Part shown: piece by piece, positions 48,265 to 56,986 of the stretch
Position numbering within the stretch: the stretch's first letter is position 1
Layout of the letters: each line of letters starts with the position of its first letter
From: Filimonas effusa
Lineage (GTDB): Bacteria; Bacteroidota; Bacteroidia; Chitinophagales; Chitinophagaceae
Direction: 5' to 3'
DNA length: 64,000 nt
NCBI RefSeq assembly: GCF_004118675.1
Contig: NZ_SDHZ01000001.1
Location: 1,240,001 to 1,304,000 of the forward strand
Made by a program: the position numbers and the translations under genes
Notes under the pieces: model-generated
What the model was told of the DNA's origin: nothing
What the model saw: the letters and a program-made list of their open reading frames with translations, nothing else
The model's database searches: none

Positions 48265-48297
48265 GAGGCTGTATCAAAGTCCGATACAGCCTCGTTT
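48265..48297 (+). terminator. strong terminator after the NusG-like gene
   Basis: Arms gaggctgtatc and gatacagcctc (11 bp, perfect) around a 7-nt loop, followed by gttttatt. Confidence 0.8.
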
Positions 48298-48656
48298 TAT
48301 TCGTATCCCTCCTGATGGAGCCTGGTATCCATTTAAGCGATTATCGACGCTATTTTTATTTATGAGCCATTCTCTGTTTTATCATTTGCGCCCGTGCCAG
48401 ACGTAAACCGTAGGGTGCAGGTCCCGGACATACCGAACGCCGCTCAGCAAATGTTTTCTTCCATTTCCCAACCTACCTTTCACCCGCCCGCCATGCTGCA
48501 TTCAATACTGCTATTTTGCCTGTAATAAACACAACCTCCTGCCTTTCAGGCAGTAATGCAAACCTATACCTGACATATTTACTTAAATAAAACCTTGGAT
48601 TGGGTTTTGCGGTTATTTTATTCATTAAACAAGATCATTAAACCTATAAATACATT
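48298..48656. other. intergenic region upstream of clpB
   Basis: About 360 bp without a gene. It contains a ctgcc/ggcag hairpin (near 48540-48554) and AT-rich stretches upstream of clpB. I found no heat-shock element or TAnnTTTG box that I would call. Confidence 0.45.
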
Positions 48657-51257
48657 ATGAATCTGAATAATTATACAATCAAGGCCCAGGAGAGCATCCA
48701 GGCTGCTCAGCAGGCTGCCTTCAACAATAGTAACCCGGTGATTGAAACCAATCACCTGTTGAAGGTATTGCTGGAAGATGAGGATAGCCCGGTTGAATAT
48801 TTGTTGAAGAAAAACAATGTCAATATACAGTACGCCGAAAGCAAACTGAATGAAAGTATTGGCAAACTGCCCAGAACCACAGGCGGCGACCCTGCACAGA
48901 ATATCAGCCGCGACCTCAATAATGCACTACTGCGCGCTAACGCATCGCTGAAACAATTCGGAGATGAGTTTGTAAGTGTAGAACATCTGCTGCTCGGTTT
49001 ACTGCACAATAACGATGAAACAGCTAAGCTGCTGAAAGATGGCGGCCTCACAGAAAAAGGCCTTGTTGCCGCAATTAAAGACCTGCGGAAAGGCGCTACC
49101 GTAAACTCGCAAACAGCATCCGGACAATACAACACATTACAGAAATATGCCCGCAACCTCAATGAAATGGCGGCTGGCGGTAAACTCGACCCAGTTATCG
49201 GCCGCGATGAAGAGATCAGGAGAACCCTGCATATCCTGTCGCGCCGCAGCAAGAACAACCCTATTTTGGTAGGGGAGCCCGGTGTAGGTAAAACAGCTAT
49301 CGCCGAAGGACTTGCCATGCGTATCGTAAACGGTGACGTACCGGAGAACCTCAAATCAAAAGTCATTTTTGCGCTCGATATGGGTCAGCTTATCGCCGGC
49401 GCCAAATACAAAGGGGAATTCGAAGAACGTCTGAAAGGCGTGATCAAAGAAGTCGCGGAAAGCGATGGGGAAATTATACTCTTCATCGATGAAATTCATA
49501 CGCTGGTGGGCGCAGGGGGAGGAGAAGGCGCCATGGACGCTGCCAACATCCTGAAACCCGCCCTGGCAAGAGGCGAACTCAGAGCCATAGGCGCCACCAC
49601 GCTGAACGAATACCAGAAATACTTCGAAAAAGATAAAGCACTGGAACGCCGTTTCCAGAAGGTACTGGTCGACGAGCCTTCTGTAGAAGATGCAGTCAGT
49701 ATCCTCAGAGGTATTAAAGACCGGTACGAAACACACCACCATGTGCGTATCAAAGACGAAGCGATCATTGCAGCAGTAGAACTGTCTCACAGGTATATCA
49801 CCGACCGTTTCCTTCCCGATAAAGCCATTGACCTGATCGACGAAAGCGCGGCTAAACTAAGGCTGGAAATGAACAGCATGCCCGAAGAGCTCGATGAACT
49901 CGAAAGGAAGATCCGCCAGCTGGAAATTGAACGCGAAGCCATCAAAAGGGAAAATGATGAAGACAAACTGAAAGAACTCAGTACGGAGATCTCCAACCTT
50001 ATGGTGGAACGCGACACCTTCAAAGCCAAATGGCAGGAAGAGAAAGATCTTGTCGAAAAAGTACAGAATGCAAAAGCCGCTATCGAAAATCTTAAATTCG
50101 AAGCCGAACAGGCCGAACGTAATGGCGACTTCGGCAAGGTGGCAGAGATCCGCTATGGCAAGATTAAAGAACAGGAACAGGTAGTAGCCGATATATCCTC
50201 CGAGCTCGCCACCATCAATGCCAGCAAACGACTCATGAAAGAAGAGGTTGACGCGGAAGATATAGCCGATGCCATTGCAAAAGCTACCGGGATACCCGTT
50301 AGCAAAATGCTGCAAAGCGAAAGGGAAAAGCTGCTTCACCTTGAAGAAGAATTGCACAAAAGGGTGATAGGGCAGAATGAAGCCATAGAAGCCGTATCGG
50401 ATGCTATCCGGAGAAGCCGTGCAGGCCTTCATGATCCCCGCAAACCCATCGGTTCCTTCATCTTCCTTGGTACCACCGGTGTTGGTAAAACAGAACTTGC
50501 CAAAGCACTGGCCGAATACCTGTTCGATGATGAGAACATGATCACGCGGATCGACATGAGCGAATACCAGGAAAAACATACCGTAAGCCGCCTTGTTGGC
50601 GCGCCTCCCGGTTATGTTGGCTACGACGAAGGCGGACAATTAACCGAAGCCGTACGCCGCAAACCTTATAGCGTGGTGCTGCTCGATGAGATCGAAAAAG
50701 CACACCCCGATGTATTCAACGTATTACTGCAGGTACTTGACGATGGCCGGCTTACCGATAACAAAGGCCGTGTGGTGAACTTCAAGAACACCATCATTAT
50801 CATGACCAGTAACATGGGTAGCAGCATTATCCAGGAGGCATTCGAAGATATCGACACCAGGGATATAGATGAAGTACTGGACAAAACAAAAGAAGAGGTA
50901 ATGGTATTACTTCGCCAAACGATCCGCCCCGAATTCCTGAACAGGATCGATGAGGTGATCTTATTCCACCCGCTCCTGAAAAAAGAGATCAAAGGTATCA
51001 TCAATATCCAGCTGAATAACCTCAAGAAACTGGTAGCGAAAAATGGGATCGAACTGTCGTATAGCGACTACCTGTTAGACTACCTCTCCGAAAACGGTTA
51101 TGATGTTCAGTTTGGCGCGAGACCGTTAAAACGGCTTATTCAAAAAGAGATCATCAACCCGCTGAGTAAGAAGATCCTGGCAGGCGATATTGATAAAAAC
51201 CACCCGGTGCTGGTCGACGTGTTCGATAAAGTGTTAGTGTTCAGGAATGATATATAA
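48657..51257 (+). CDS. clpB: ATP-dependent disaggregase ClpB
   Basis: An 866-residue hexameric AAA+ chaperone that threads aggregated proteins together with DnaK. The N domain (1-145, two Clp_N repeats), NBD1 with Walker [14 protein letters not shown] (about 206-213) and Walker [14 protein letters not shown], the middle coiled coil (about 405-525, [24 protein letters not shown]), and NBD2 with Walker [15 protein letters not shown] (about 605-612) are all present. The C-terminus matches ClpB. No IGL/IGF loop for ClpP binding is present, so it is ClpB and not ClpA/C. Confidence 0.97.
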   Translation: MNLNNYTIKAQESIQAAQQAAFNNSNPVIETNHLLKVLLEDEDSPVEYLLKKNNVNIQYAESKLNESIGKLPRTTGGDPAQNISRDLNNALLRANASLKQFGDEFVSVEHLLLGLLHNNDETAKLLKDGGLTEKGLVAAIKDLRKGATVNSQTASGQYNTLQKYARNLNEMAAGGKLDPVIGRDEEIRRTLHILSRRSKNNPILVGEPGVGKTAIAEGLAMRIVNGDVPENLKSKVIFALDMGQLIAGAKYKGEFEERLKGVIKEVAESDGEIILFIDEIHTLVGAGGGEGAMDAANILKPALARGELRAIGATTLNEYQKYFEKDKALERRFQKVLVDEPSVEDAVSILRGIKDRYETHHHVRIKDEAIIAAVELSHRYITDRFLPDKAIDLIDESAAKLRLEMNSMPEELDELERKIRQLEIEREAIKRENDEDKLKELSTEISNLMVERDTFKAKWQEEKDLVEKVQNAKAAIENLKFEAEQAERNGDFGKVAEIRYGKIKEQEQVVADISSELATINASKRLMKEEVDAEDIADAIAKATGIPVSKMLQSEREKLLHLEEELHKRVIGQNEAIEAVSDAIRRSRAGLHDPRKPIGSFIFLGTTGVGKTELAKALAEYLFDDENMITRIDMSEYQEKHTVSRLVGAPPGYVGYDEGGQLTEAVRRKPYSVVLLDEIEKAHPDVFNVLLQVLDDGRLTDNKGRVVNFKNTIIIMTSNMGSSIIQEAFEDIDTRDIDEVLDKTKEEVMVLLRQTIRPEFLNRIDEVILFHPLLKKEIKGIINIQLNNLKKLVAKNGIELSYSDYLLDYLSENGYDVQFGARPLKRLIQKEIINPLSKKILAGDIDKNHPVLVDVFDKVLVFRNDI

Positions 51258-51278
51258 GCTGTACTTTTGCGATACTAT

Positions 51279-51680
51279 ATGAAGTATTCACAATTGATAG
51301 GGTTTATAGCAGCACTCGCAGTAATAGGAACTTGTTTTATGCCCTGGGCTTATATAGCCAGCCTGCAAACGGAGATCACCGGCTTTAAAACCATGGGCAC
51401 CAACTTTGGCCGCCCCGGTTTACTGAACACTGTTTTTGCAGGTATCGCAGCAATACTCTTTTTGATCCCAAGAATATGGTCCAAGCGGGTAAATGTGATT
51501 ATAGGCGCCATAGGCTTAGCCTGGTCTATACGCAATTACCTGCTTGTTGGAACCTGCGCTATGGGTGAATGCCCTGAAAAAAGGCCCGGTCTTCACCTGC
51601 TTCTTTTTCTTAGCATAGGCGTTCTGTTAATGACTTTCCTGCCACGTATTCCCGTAAAGAACGACAATAAGCCGTCTTAA
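51279..51680 (+). CDS. small integral membrane protein, unknown function
   Basis: A 133-residue protein with four hydrophobic segments: LIGFIAALAVIGTCFMPWAYI, LLNTVFAGIAAILFLIP, VNVIIGAIGLAWSIRNYLLV and LHLLLFLSIGVLLMTFLP. A loop CAMGECPEKRPG carries two Cys, possibly disulfide-bonded. I do not recognise the family. It lies 21 bp after clpB and may be co-transcribed. The ATG at 51279 is preferred over a TTG four codons upstream. Confidence 0.82.
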   Translation: MKYSQLIGFIAALAVIGTCFMPWAYIASLQTEITGFKTMGTNFGRPGLLNTVFAGIAAILFLIPRIWSKRVNVIIGAIGLAWSIRNYLLVGTCAMGECPEKRPGLHLLLFLSIGVLLMTFLPRIPVKNDNKPS

Positions 51681-51711
51681 GTTCATCGTCATACCGCCCT
51701 TGGCTATTCAA

Positions 51712-51796
51712 CGCTGTTTCGTTCGCTTCCGGTATAGATCGCTGTTTCGTTCGCTTCCGGCTAGATCACCGGAACATCGCCTGTTTCGTTCGTTTC
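51712..51796. repeat. three copies of a CGCTGTTTCGTTCGCTTCCGG-like repeat
   Basis: Two exact 21-bp copies (51712-51732 and 51740-51760, spaced 28 bp) and a third diverged copy (51778-51796) lie between two convergent genes. Confidence 0.7.
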
Positions 51797-51809
51797 ACAC
51801 ATACAGCGT

Positions 51810-53003
51810 TTATACAAAGTAAGCCATACTGCCGCCAACCCAGGTTTCATTGCTGTTAAAGCCAACGCCTATCATTTTACCTTTACTTAATCTTGCCAGG
51901 TTGTGTACGGCAACGGGTCTGGCCCAGCCATCCTTCCAGAAATAAAACAAACGCACCTCCACTTTAGCAGGCGTATCCGGGGTATAGATCACCGGGGCAT
52001 AAGCTACCTTCTTTTGCAGGATCCAGTTATGAGGATCTTCTATCTGTGCAATAGCCTCGCGGGTAACATCTATCATCACGCCTTTGCCGGCAAAGGAAAA
52101 GAGAGGTTTCACTACATAAGCACTTAAATCGTCCGGCAATGTCTGCACTTCATGAAGGAACTGCGTTTCCGGAACATACCGGTGCCTGATGAATGGCAGC
52201 GTGTATTTACTGATACGGTAAAACCAGTCAGGATGCGTTACCCATTCTACCGCTTCAGCTTCCTGTAAAAACCTTAACCTAATCCGGATCTCTTCGGGTT
52301 GCTGCATCAGCTCATCAAAGATCAGGCGGTTGAAGATCCTGCGTACACGCACTTTATGCCCATCTCGCCGGTAATACAAATAACGCCCCTCTTTCTCCAG
52401 TTCTGTTATACAAACCGGCTTTATACCCAGGTAGTCTTCCGTTAAATAAAAATCGATCCTGGTCTTCTGTTCATGTGGCTTCAACTCAAGCAGGATCACT
52501 TCCGCTCTATCTGCCTCACCTATGATGATCTCCTTTAGCAGGCTGGTATAACTTCCGGCGGTAAAACCATTCAGGTAAGAAGAGGCACTGTCAGGTATCT
52601 GGTAAACCCGCCGGGCGGTTTCCGACATATGACGCTGAAACGCAAACAGGGTAGGAAAGCCCTGCATTTCTACCAGCTGCGGTTCCGGTAAGCCGTCTGC
52701 ACCCTCACATACACCAAAATCAAACACCATAAAATGCGGCTTTCCTGTATCACCTGGTATCCGGAAGGCATGCGGTATTGCCGGTGCCGTTTGCGCTATA
52801 AATTCCGGCTGAAGAATATAGTCTGCAATATGCTCACAGGCATTCAGCATCTTATCACGGAATAAGCTGTCGATAAACACCGGCGTTTCCGCTACTCTGA
52901 ACGATATGGCTCCGGGATGTACTGCATCCAGTTCAGCCAAATACCTCCGGTATAACGCTTCAGAAAACTGCCCGTTGAATCTGTTCCTGTATGCTGCTAC
53001 CAT
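51810..53003 (-). CDS. ATP-grasp-like protein of unknown function
   Basis: A 397-residue protein with no signal peptide. It has features of a permuted ATP-grasp fold: a glycine-rich nucleotide strand-loop VVKPLFSFAGKGVMIDV (about 300-316), ILQKKVAYAPVI, VEVRLFYFWKDGW and the C-terminal SNETWVGGSMAYFV, resembling the metal/ATP site of glutathionylspermidine-synthase-like ligases. The N-terminal half (FDFGVCEGADGLPEPQLVEMQGFPTLFAFQ) is typical of a conserved Bacteroidota family with no known substrate. It is transcribed alone. Confidence 0.78.
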   Translation of the reverse strand: MVAAYRNRFNGQFSEALYRRYLAELDAVHPGAISFRVAETPVFIDSLFRDKMLNACEHIADYILQPEFIAQTAPAIPHAFRIPGDTGKPHFMVFDFGVCEGADGLPEPQLVEMQGFPTLFAFQRHMSETARRVYQIPDSASSYLNGFTAGSYTSLLKEIIIGEADRAEVILLELKPHEQKTRIDFYLTEDYLGIKPVCITELEKEGRYLYYRRDGHKVRVRRIFNRLIFDELMQQPEEIRIRLRFLQEAEAVEWVTHPDWFYRISKYTLPFIRHRYVPETQFLHEVQTLPDDLSAYVVKPLFSFAGKGVMIDVTREAIAQIEDPHNWILQKKVAYAPVIYTPDTPAKVEVRLFYFWKDGWARPVAVHNLARLSKGKMIGVGFNSNETWVGGSMAYFV

Positions 53004-53183
53004 TTGCTGTTTGTTGGGCGATGAAATTAGCTAATTATTTATGGTAAAAACAGCTAACCTGCCCATCATCATTGTTTTAATTTTCTTTAACAGCTATTGC
53101 CGGTTACAATTCAACGATTGCAGCTATTAATACTTGCAGGCCTGCATCTAAAAATTCCTTCATCAAGTATCAAAACCAAAATT

Positions 53184-54080
53184 ATGAAACCATCCTTCCG
53201 GGGCATGGCATGTATCATCGCCATGTCTTTGCTTTCCTGCGGCAAAAATTCGGGTCATGAAAATAAAGAAGTAAGCGACATTGTAGAAACTACCACGCCG
53301 GTACAAAACGATCTGCAAACGCAAGCGGCAGATACCTCCACTATCTTACAGGCCGGAATGCCCGCTAATGCCGACTGGGACAAAAAGATCATTAAAACAG
53401 CTGACATCACATTACAACTAACCGACTACGCTTCTTTCAATAATAATATTCATAAAAATATCAGGGCATATGGCGCTTATATCGCTTCGGAGAAACAGGT
53501 GCATTCTGAATTCGAACTTAAAAACATCATTACAGTAAAGGTTCCGGTCGACCAGTTTGAGCAACTGGCAAACAGCTTCTCCGATTCATCTGTAAAAATC
53601 ATTGAAAAGAATATTTCCACGCAGGATGTATCGTCTGAGATCGTTGATATTAAAGCAAGAATGGAGGCTAAAAAACAGGTAAGGGAACGCTACCTGGAGC
53701 TGCTGAAACAAGCAAAGAATATGAAGGATATTCTTACGGTACAGCAGGAAATAAACGCGATACAGGAAGATATTGAATCTGCCGGCGGGAGAGCCGGCTA
53801 TCTGTCGCATCAGGCAGCCTACAGCACTATCAATCTTACCTATTACCAGCTACTCAAAGGACCTTGTGAAGTGAGTGAACCTGGCTTCTTTAGCCGCCTG
53901 GGCGAAGCTTTTATCAAAAGCCTTAATAGTTTGGAAGATTTTATAGTTTTCCTGTTTTATCTCTGGCCGTTATGGATTGCTTTATTGATTGGCTACCAGT
54001 TCTTCCGTAAAAGAAGACGTATAGCGGTCTCCAAACAAAATAAAACTGTTCAGCACAGTAGTGCTGCCGGATCGATTTAA
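53184..54080 (+). CDS. DUF4349 lipoprotein
   Basis: A 298-residue lipoprotein (MSLLSC, acylated Cys 19). DUF4349 occupies about residues 65-240 and includes KIIKTADITLQLTDYASFNNNI, KVPVDQFEQLAN and the coiled-coil DIKARMEAKKQVRERYLELLKQAKNMKDILTVQQEINAIQEDIE. A C-terminal membrane helix (FIVFLFYLWPLWIALLIGYQFF) and a basic tail follow. Anchoring at both ends is usual for this family, whose function is unknown. The ATG at 53184 was chosen because upstream starts would hide the signal peptide. Confidence 0.9.
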   Translation: MKPSFRGMACIIAMSLLSCGKNSGHENKEVSDIVETTTPVQNDLQTQAADTSTILQAGMPANADWDKKIIKTADITLQLTDYASFNNNIHKNIRAYGAYIASEKQVHSEFELKNIITVKVPVDQFEQLANSFSDSSVKIIEKNISTQDVSSEIVDIKARMEAKKQVRERYLELLKQAKNMKDILTVQQEINAIQEDIESAGGRAGYLSHQAAYSTINLTYYQLLKGPCEVSEPGFFSRLGEAFIKSLNSLEDFIVFLFYLWPLWIALLIGYQFFRKRRRIAVSKQNKTVQHSSAAGSI

Positions 54081-54121
54081 GATCGTAGCTTTAAGGTATC
54101 TGCAAAGAACAATCGAGAATA

Positions 54122-54814
54122 ATGGAGAAGAAAAAACTGGTTGTGCTTACCGGCGCTGGTATCAGCGCCGAAAGCGGCCTTAGAACGTTCCGCGACAGCG
54201 ATGGTTTATGGGAAGGATACGATATTGAAGATGTAGCGACACCGCGGGCCTGGAAGCGCAATCCCCAGCTCGTACTGGAGTTCTATAATTACAGGAGGAG
54301 AGAAGTTGCGCAGGCGCAACCAAATGCTGCGCATATAGGTCTGGCAGACCTGCAGGATCAATTCGATGTTCAGATCATCACGCAGAATATTGATGACCTT
54401 CATGAAAGGGGCGGGAGCCGCAAAGTACTTCATCTTCACGGCGAGATCTTTAAAATGCGAAGTGAACGAAAGGATTATCCTACATATCCTGTTACCGGAG
54501 ACATCCGGCTCGGAGATAAATGTCCGCAAGGAACACAACTCCGGCCTTTCATCGTTTGGTTTGAAGAGCCGGTTCCTATGATAGAAGAAGCTGTAAGATT
54601 AACACGACAAGCCGATATCTTTGTTGTGATAGGAACATCGTTGGCCGTGTATCCTGCAGCAGGTTTACTGCATGAAACACCTCCGGGAATTCCCTTGTTT
54701 ATCGTTGATAAAAACATTCCGCACACCGGAAACCCTGATATAACGGCTATAGAAGCGCCGGCAACACAGGGTATCACGCTGTTGAAACAATACCTGGCAG
54801 CCTTGCAGAAGTAA
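54122..54814 (+). CDS. cobB: NAD-dependent protein deacylase (sirtuin, class III-like)
   Basis: A 230-residue Sir2 enzyme. NAD-binding LTGAGISAESGLRTFRDSDGLW (about 9-30), TQNIDDLHERGGS (88-99) and catalytic H106 (HLHGEIFKMR). Y55 and R58 in FYNYRRREV correspond to Tyr102/Arg105 of SIRT5, the mark of desuccinylases and demalonylases. The structural zinc site is missing: only one Cys (134) occurs between H106 and residue 145, where four would be expected. The gene follows DUF4349 by 41 bp. Confidence 0.93.
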   Translation: MEKKKLVVLTGAGISAESGLRTFRDSDGLWEGYDIEDVATPRAWKRNPQLVLEFYNYRRREVAQAQPNAAHIGLADLQDQFDVQIITQNIDDLHERGGSRKVLHLHGEIFKMRSERKDYPTYPVTGDIRLGDKCPQGTQLRPFIVWFEEPVPMIEEAVRLTRQADIFVVIGTSLAVYPAAGLLHETPPGIPLFIVDKNIPHTGNPDITAIEAPATQGITLLKQYLAALQK

Positions 54815-54825
54815 TCGTTTCCCGG

Positions 54826-56784
54826 TTACTCCGCAATCAGATAAACGCCGTTTTTTTCTATACTAAGCAGGGAAACCTTATAGTCTATTCGCTGTGCATT
54901 CTTTACAGCAGGCGCCATTAATGCAACTGCATCATTGGCGGAAAGGTGATTCACATAAAGCGTTTCTCCTTTTTTAAACTTGCCGTTACCATCATAGTAT
55001 TGCAGATCCAGCACTACCAGGTCTACCGGTATATCTGTTATGTTTTTAACATGCAGTTTCATTTCCTTGCCGTTAGCCACCTGGCGTAATTCTTCCTGTA
55101 CGGAAACATAATCGGTGATCTGTTTTTTTGATAAGCTCACTGCCGGTGAAGTCTTCGCCGCCTGTGGTATGGCCTGCTGAGGTTGTCCTTCAGAACGTGT
55201 ACTGCCATTGGCAGCCACCTGCGAAGTCTTTGCCTGGCCATCTTTTCCGGTAGTTTTATCTGCGGAGGGCTGAGCTGCTGTTTGCCCGGCAGCCTGCTGT
55301 ATGGTTTTACCTGGTGTTCCGGCGGCTACTTCCGTAGCTCCCTGTACTTTTAACCCGGCTATAGTTGTGTGCTGTCCGGCTCCGGCCTGGGGTATTGCAA
55401 CGCCTTTGCCGCCAGCAACCTGATTTTGATTGGTTACCGGTTTAGCACCAGCAATTGAATTGACTGCCGGCCTGGCCGCTGCCGGTACATTGGGCTGCGA
55501 TGCGCCGGCCGGAGCACCGTTTTTTGGCACCGGATTTCCTGCTGATACAACCTGGTGCGATCCGGGCGTTGCTGCAGCAGCATTAGCTGCTGCCTGATCA
55601 GCCGTATTTTGTTCTGAAGTATTTCCTGTTGGTACACCGGTAGTTTGCGCCTCTTCAACATTATGCGCATTGGCATCAACGGCTTCAGCAGGCGCAGGAG
55701 CTGTTTCCTCAGCACGGCCTGCATCATCTGCCATCACCGATTGCAAACTCGCGGCCTGTGGCTGTTGCCCCTGACTTTGCGCGTTGTCAGCTACAGCAGC
55801 CTGAACCTTGGGCTGTTTATCTCTCGTCCATCCGCTGCCTATCCACATGCCAATGCATAACACAGGCACCAGTAATAACAACAGGCCGGTACGGGAGGTC
55901 AGCGCCGGCCGTTTTCTTTGGAGAACGGTTTCATTATAACGTTGTTTAATATCTTCCAGCGATTCCGAATACTTGATATGGGATTCAGCTTTTTCTTCTT
56001 TTAAGCCGGTGGCGGGTCCCGTAGTTACCCTTACAAACGTATCATCAGGCTTTGTTTCATTTACATGGCGCTGCGGCATTGTTTCAGACGTGCCGGCAGC
56101 AGGATGCCCCGCTTTGCTGTCCCACGGTTTGTTGAATGAAGTTCTATCATCCTTTTGGGATGAGATCTTATCATCGCTGGCAGGCACCGCGCCTGCATCG
56201 CGTACAGGTAAATTGCCTGGAATCGAAGTACTGGTTTCTGCATGAACAGGGGAGGCTTGGGCCTCTTCAACCTTGCGCCAGTCGGCACGAACCCTTATAC
56301 GCGGTTTAGGTGTATGTAAATGCGAATCGCCCCGGGCGGCATCGTTGCTTGCAGCGTTACCGGCAGTACTATCCTGTGCAATGCCGCTTATCGAAGACCG
56401 TGCTGCCTCCTTTTGTGCAAAACCCTTTATTGGAGAGAGCGCCTCACTTTTTTGTGTAATGCCGCTCATCGAAGAGGATACTTCACTATTTAAAGAGGAT
56501 ACTTCATTATTTTCTGAAGTGCCTTTCATCGAAGACGAGGCTTCATTTTCTTTGGCTGATGCGCTTTGATATTTGGACGCAGGCGGTTTCCAGAGGATAG
56601 TAGCCAGGTCCTCCGCTTCAGGCGCATATGGCTTCAATTCTGCTATTTCGCAGGGGTAACGCCAGGCGGCGCTTTTACCATCAACCCATACCAGGTCGTA
56701 GGCTTTTAAACCCATGGCTATCAGTTCCTCAGCACTGTAAGGTCCCGTTTCCTTGTTGTTTCGGAGCAAACGATATGGTTTCAT
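54826..56784 (-). CDS. GYF_2-domain protein with a long low-complexity region
   Basis: A 652-residue protein. Residues 1-55 form a GYF_2/DUF4339 domain (PYRLLRNNKETGPYSAEELIAMGLKAYDLVWVDG). Residues about 85-140 contain degenerate Ser/Gly repeats (SSMKGTSEN, SSMSGITQK, SPIKGFAQK, SSISGIAQD). One membrane helix lies near 300-320 (TGLLLLLVPVLCIGMWIGSGW), followed by about 230 residues rich in Ala, Gln, Gly and Thr. A C-terminal conserved beta domain (about 555-652, LRQVANGKEMKLHVKNITDIPVDLVVLDLQYYDG) ends it. The N-terminus would be cytoplasmic and the rest periplasmic. The function is unknown. Confidence 0.85.
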   Translation of the reverse strand: MKPYRLLRNNKETGPYSAEELIAMGLKAYDLVWVDGKSAAWRYPCEIAELKPYAPEAEDLATILWKPPASKYQSASAKENEASSSMKGTSENNEVSSLNSEVSSSMSGITQKSEALSPIKGFAQKEAARSSISGIAQDSTAGNAASNDAARGDSHLHTPKPRIRVRADWRKVEEAQASPVHAETSTSIPGNLPVRDAGAVPASDDKISSQKDDRTSFNKPWDSKAGHPAAGTSETMPQRHVNETKPDDTFVRVTTGPATGLKEEKAESHIKYSESLEDIKQRYNETVLQRKRPALTSRTGLLLLLVPVLCIGMWIGSGWTRDKQPKVQAAVADNAQSQGQQPQAASLQSVMADDAGRAEETAPAPAEAVDANAHNVEEAQTTGVPTGNTSEQNTADQAAANAAAATPGSHQVVSAGNPVPKNGAPAGASQPNVPAAARPAVNSIAGAKPVTNQNQVAGGKGVAIPQAGAGQHTTIAGLKVQGATEVAAGTPGKTIQQAAGQTAAQPSADKTTGKDGQAKTSQVAANGSTRSEGQPQQAIPQAAKTSPAVSLSKKQITDYVSVQEELRQVANGKEMKLHVKNITDIPVDLVVLDLQYYDGNGKFKKGETLYVNHLSANDAVALMAPAVKNAQRIDYKVSLLSIEKNGVYLIAE

Positions 56785-56986
56785 AAAATGCAGCTTTGTC
56801 TATATAATGCGATAGTCATGCCTTTTATTGTGAAAGATTCGTTAACGGCCGCATAAAAACCGGCATTATTTGTGGATAAATGCGCCTTCAAAGCCCTGAT
56901 GGCCACGGTAAAAAACTTATCTTCGCCATTCGTCCATATGGGCTTTTTTTCAGATTAAACCATATTTTTCAGGAACAAAACAGTTA

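Noticed and set aside
49857-50639. 260-codon frame antisense to clpB
   Set aside because: It is rich in Phe and Gly, as expected for the complement of Glu/Lys-rich coding sequence, and lies fully within clpB.
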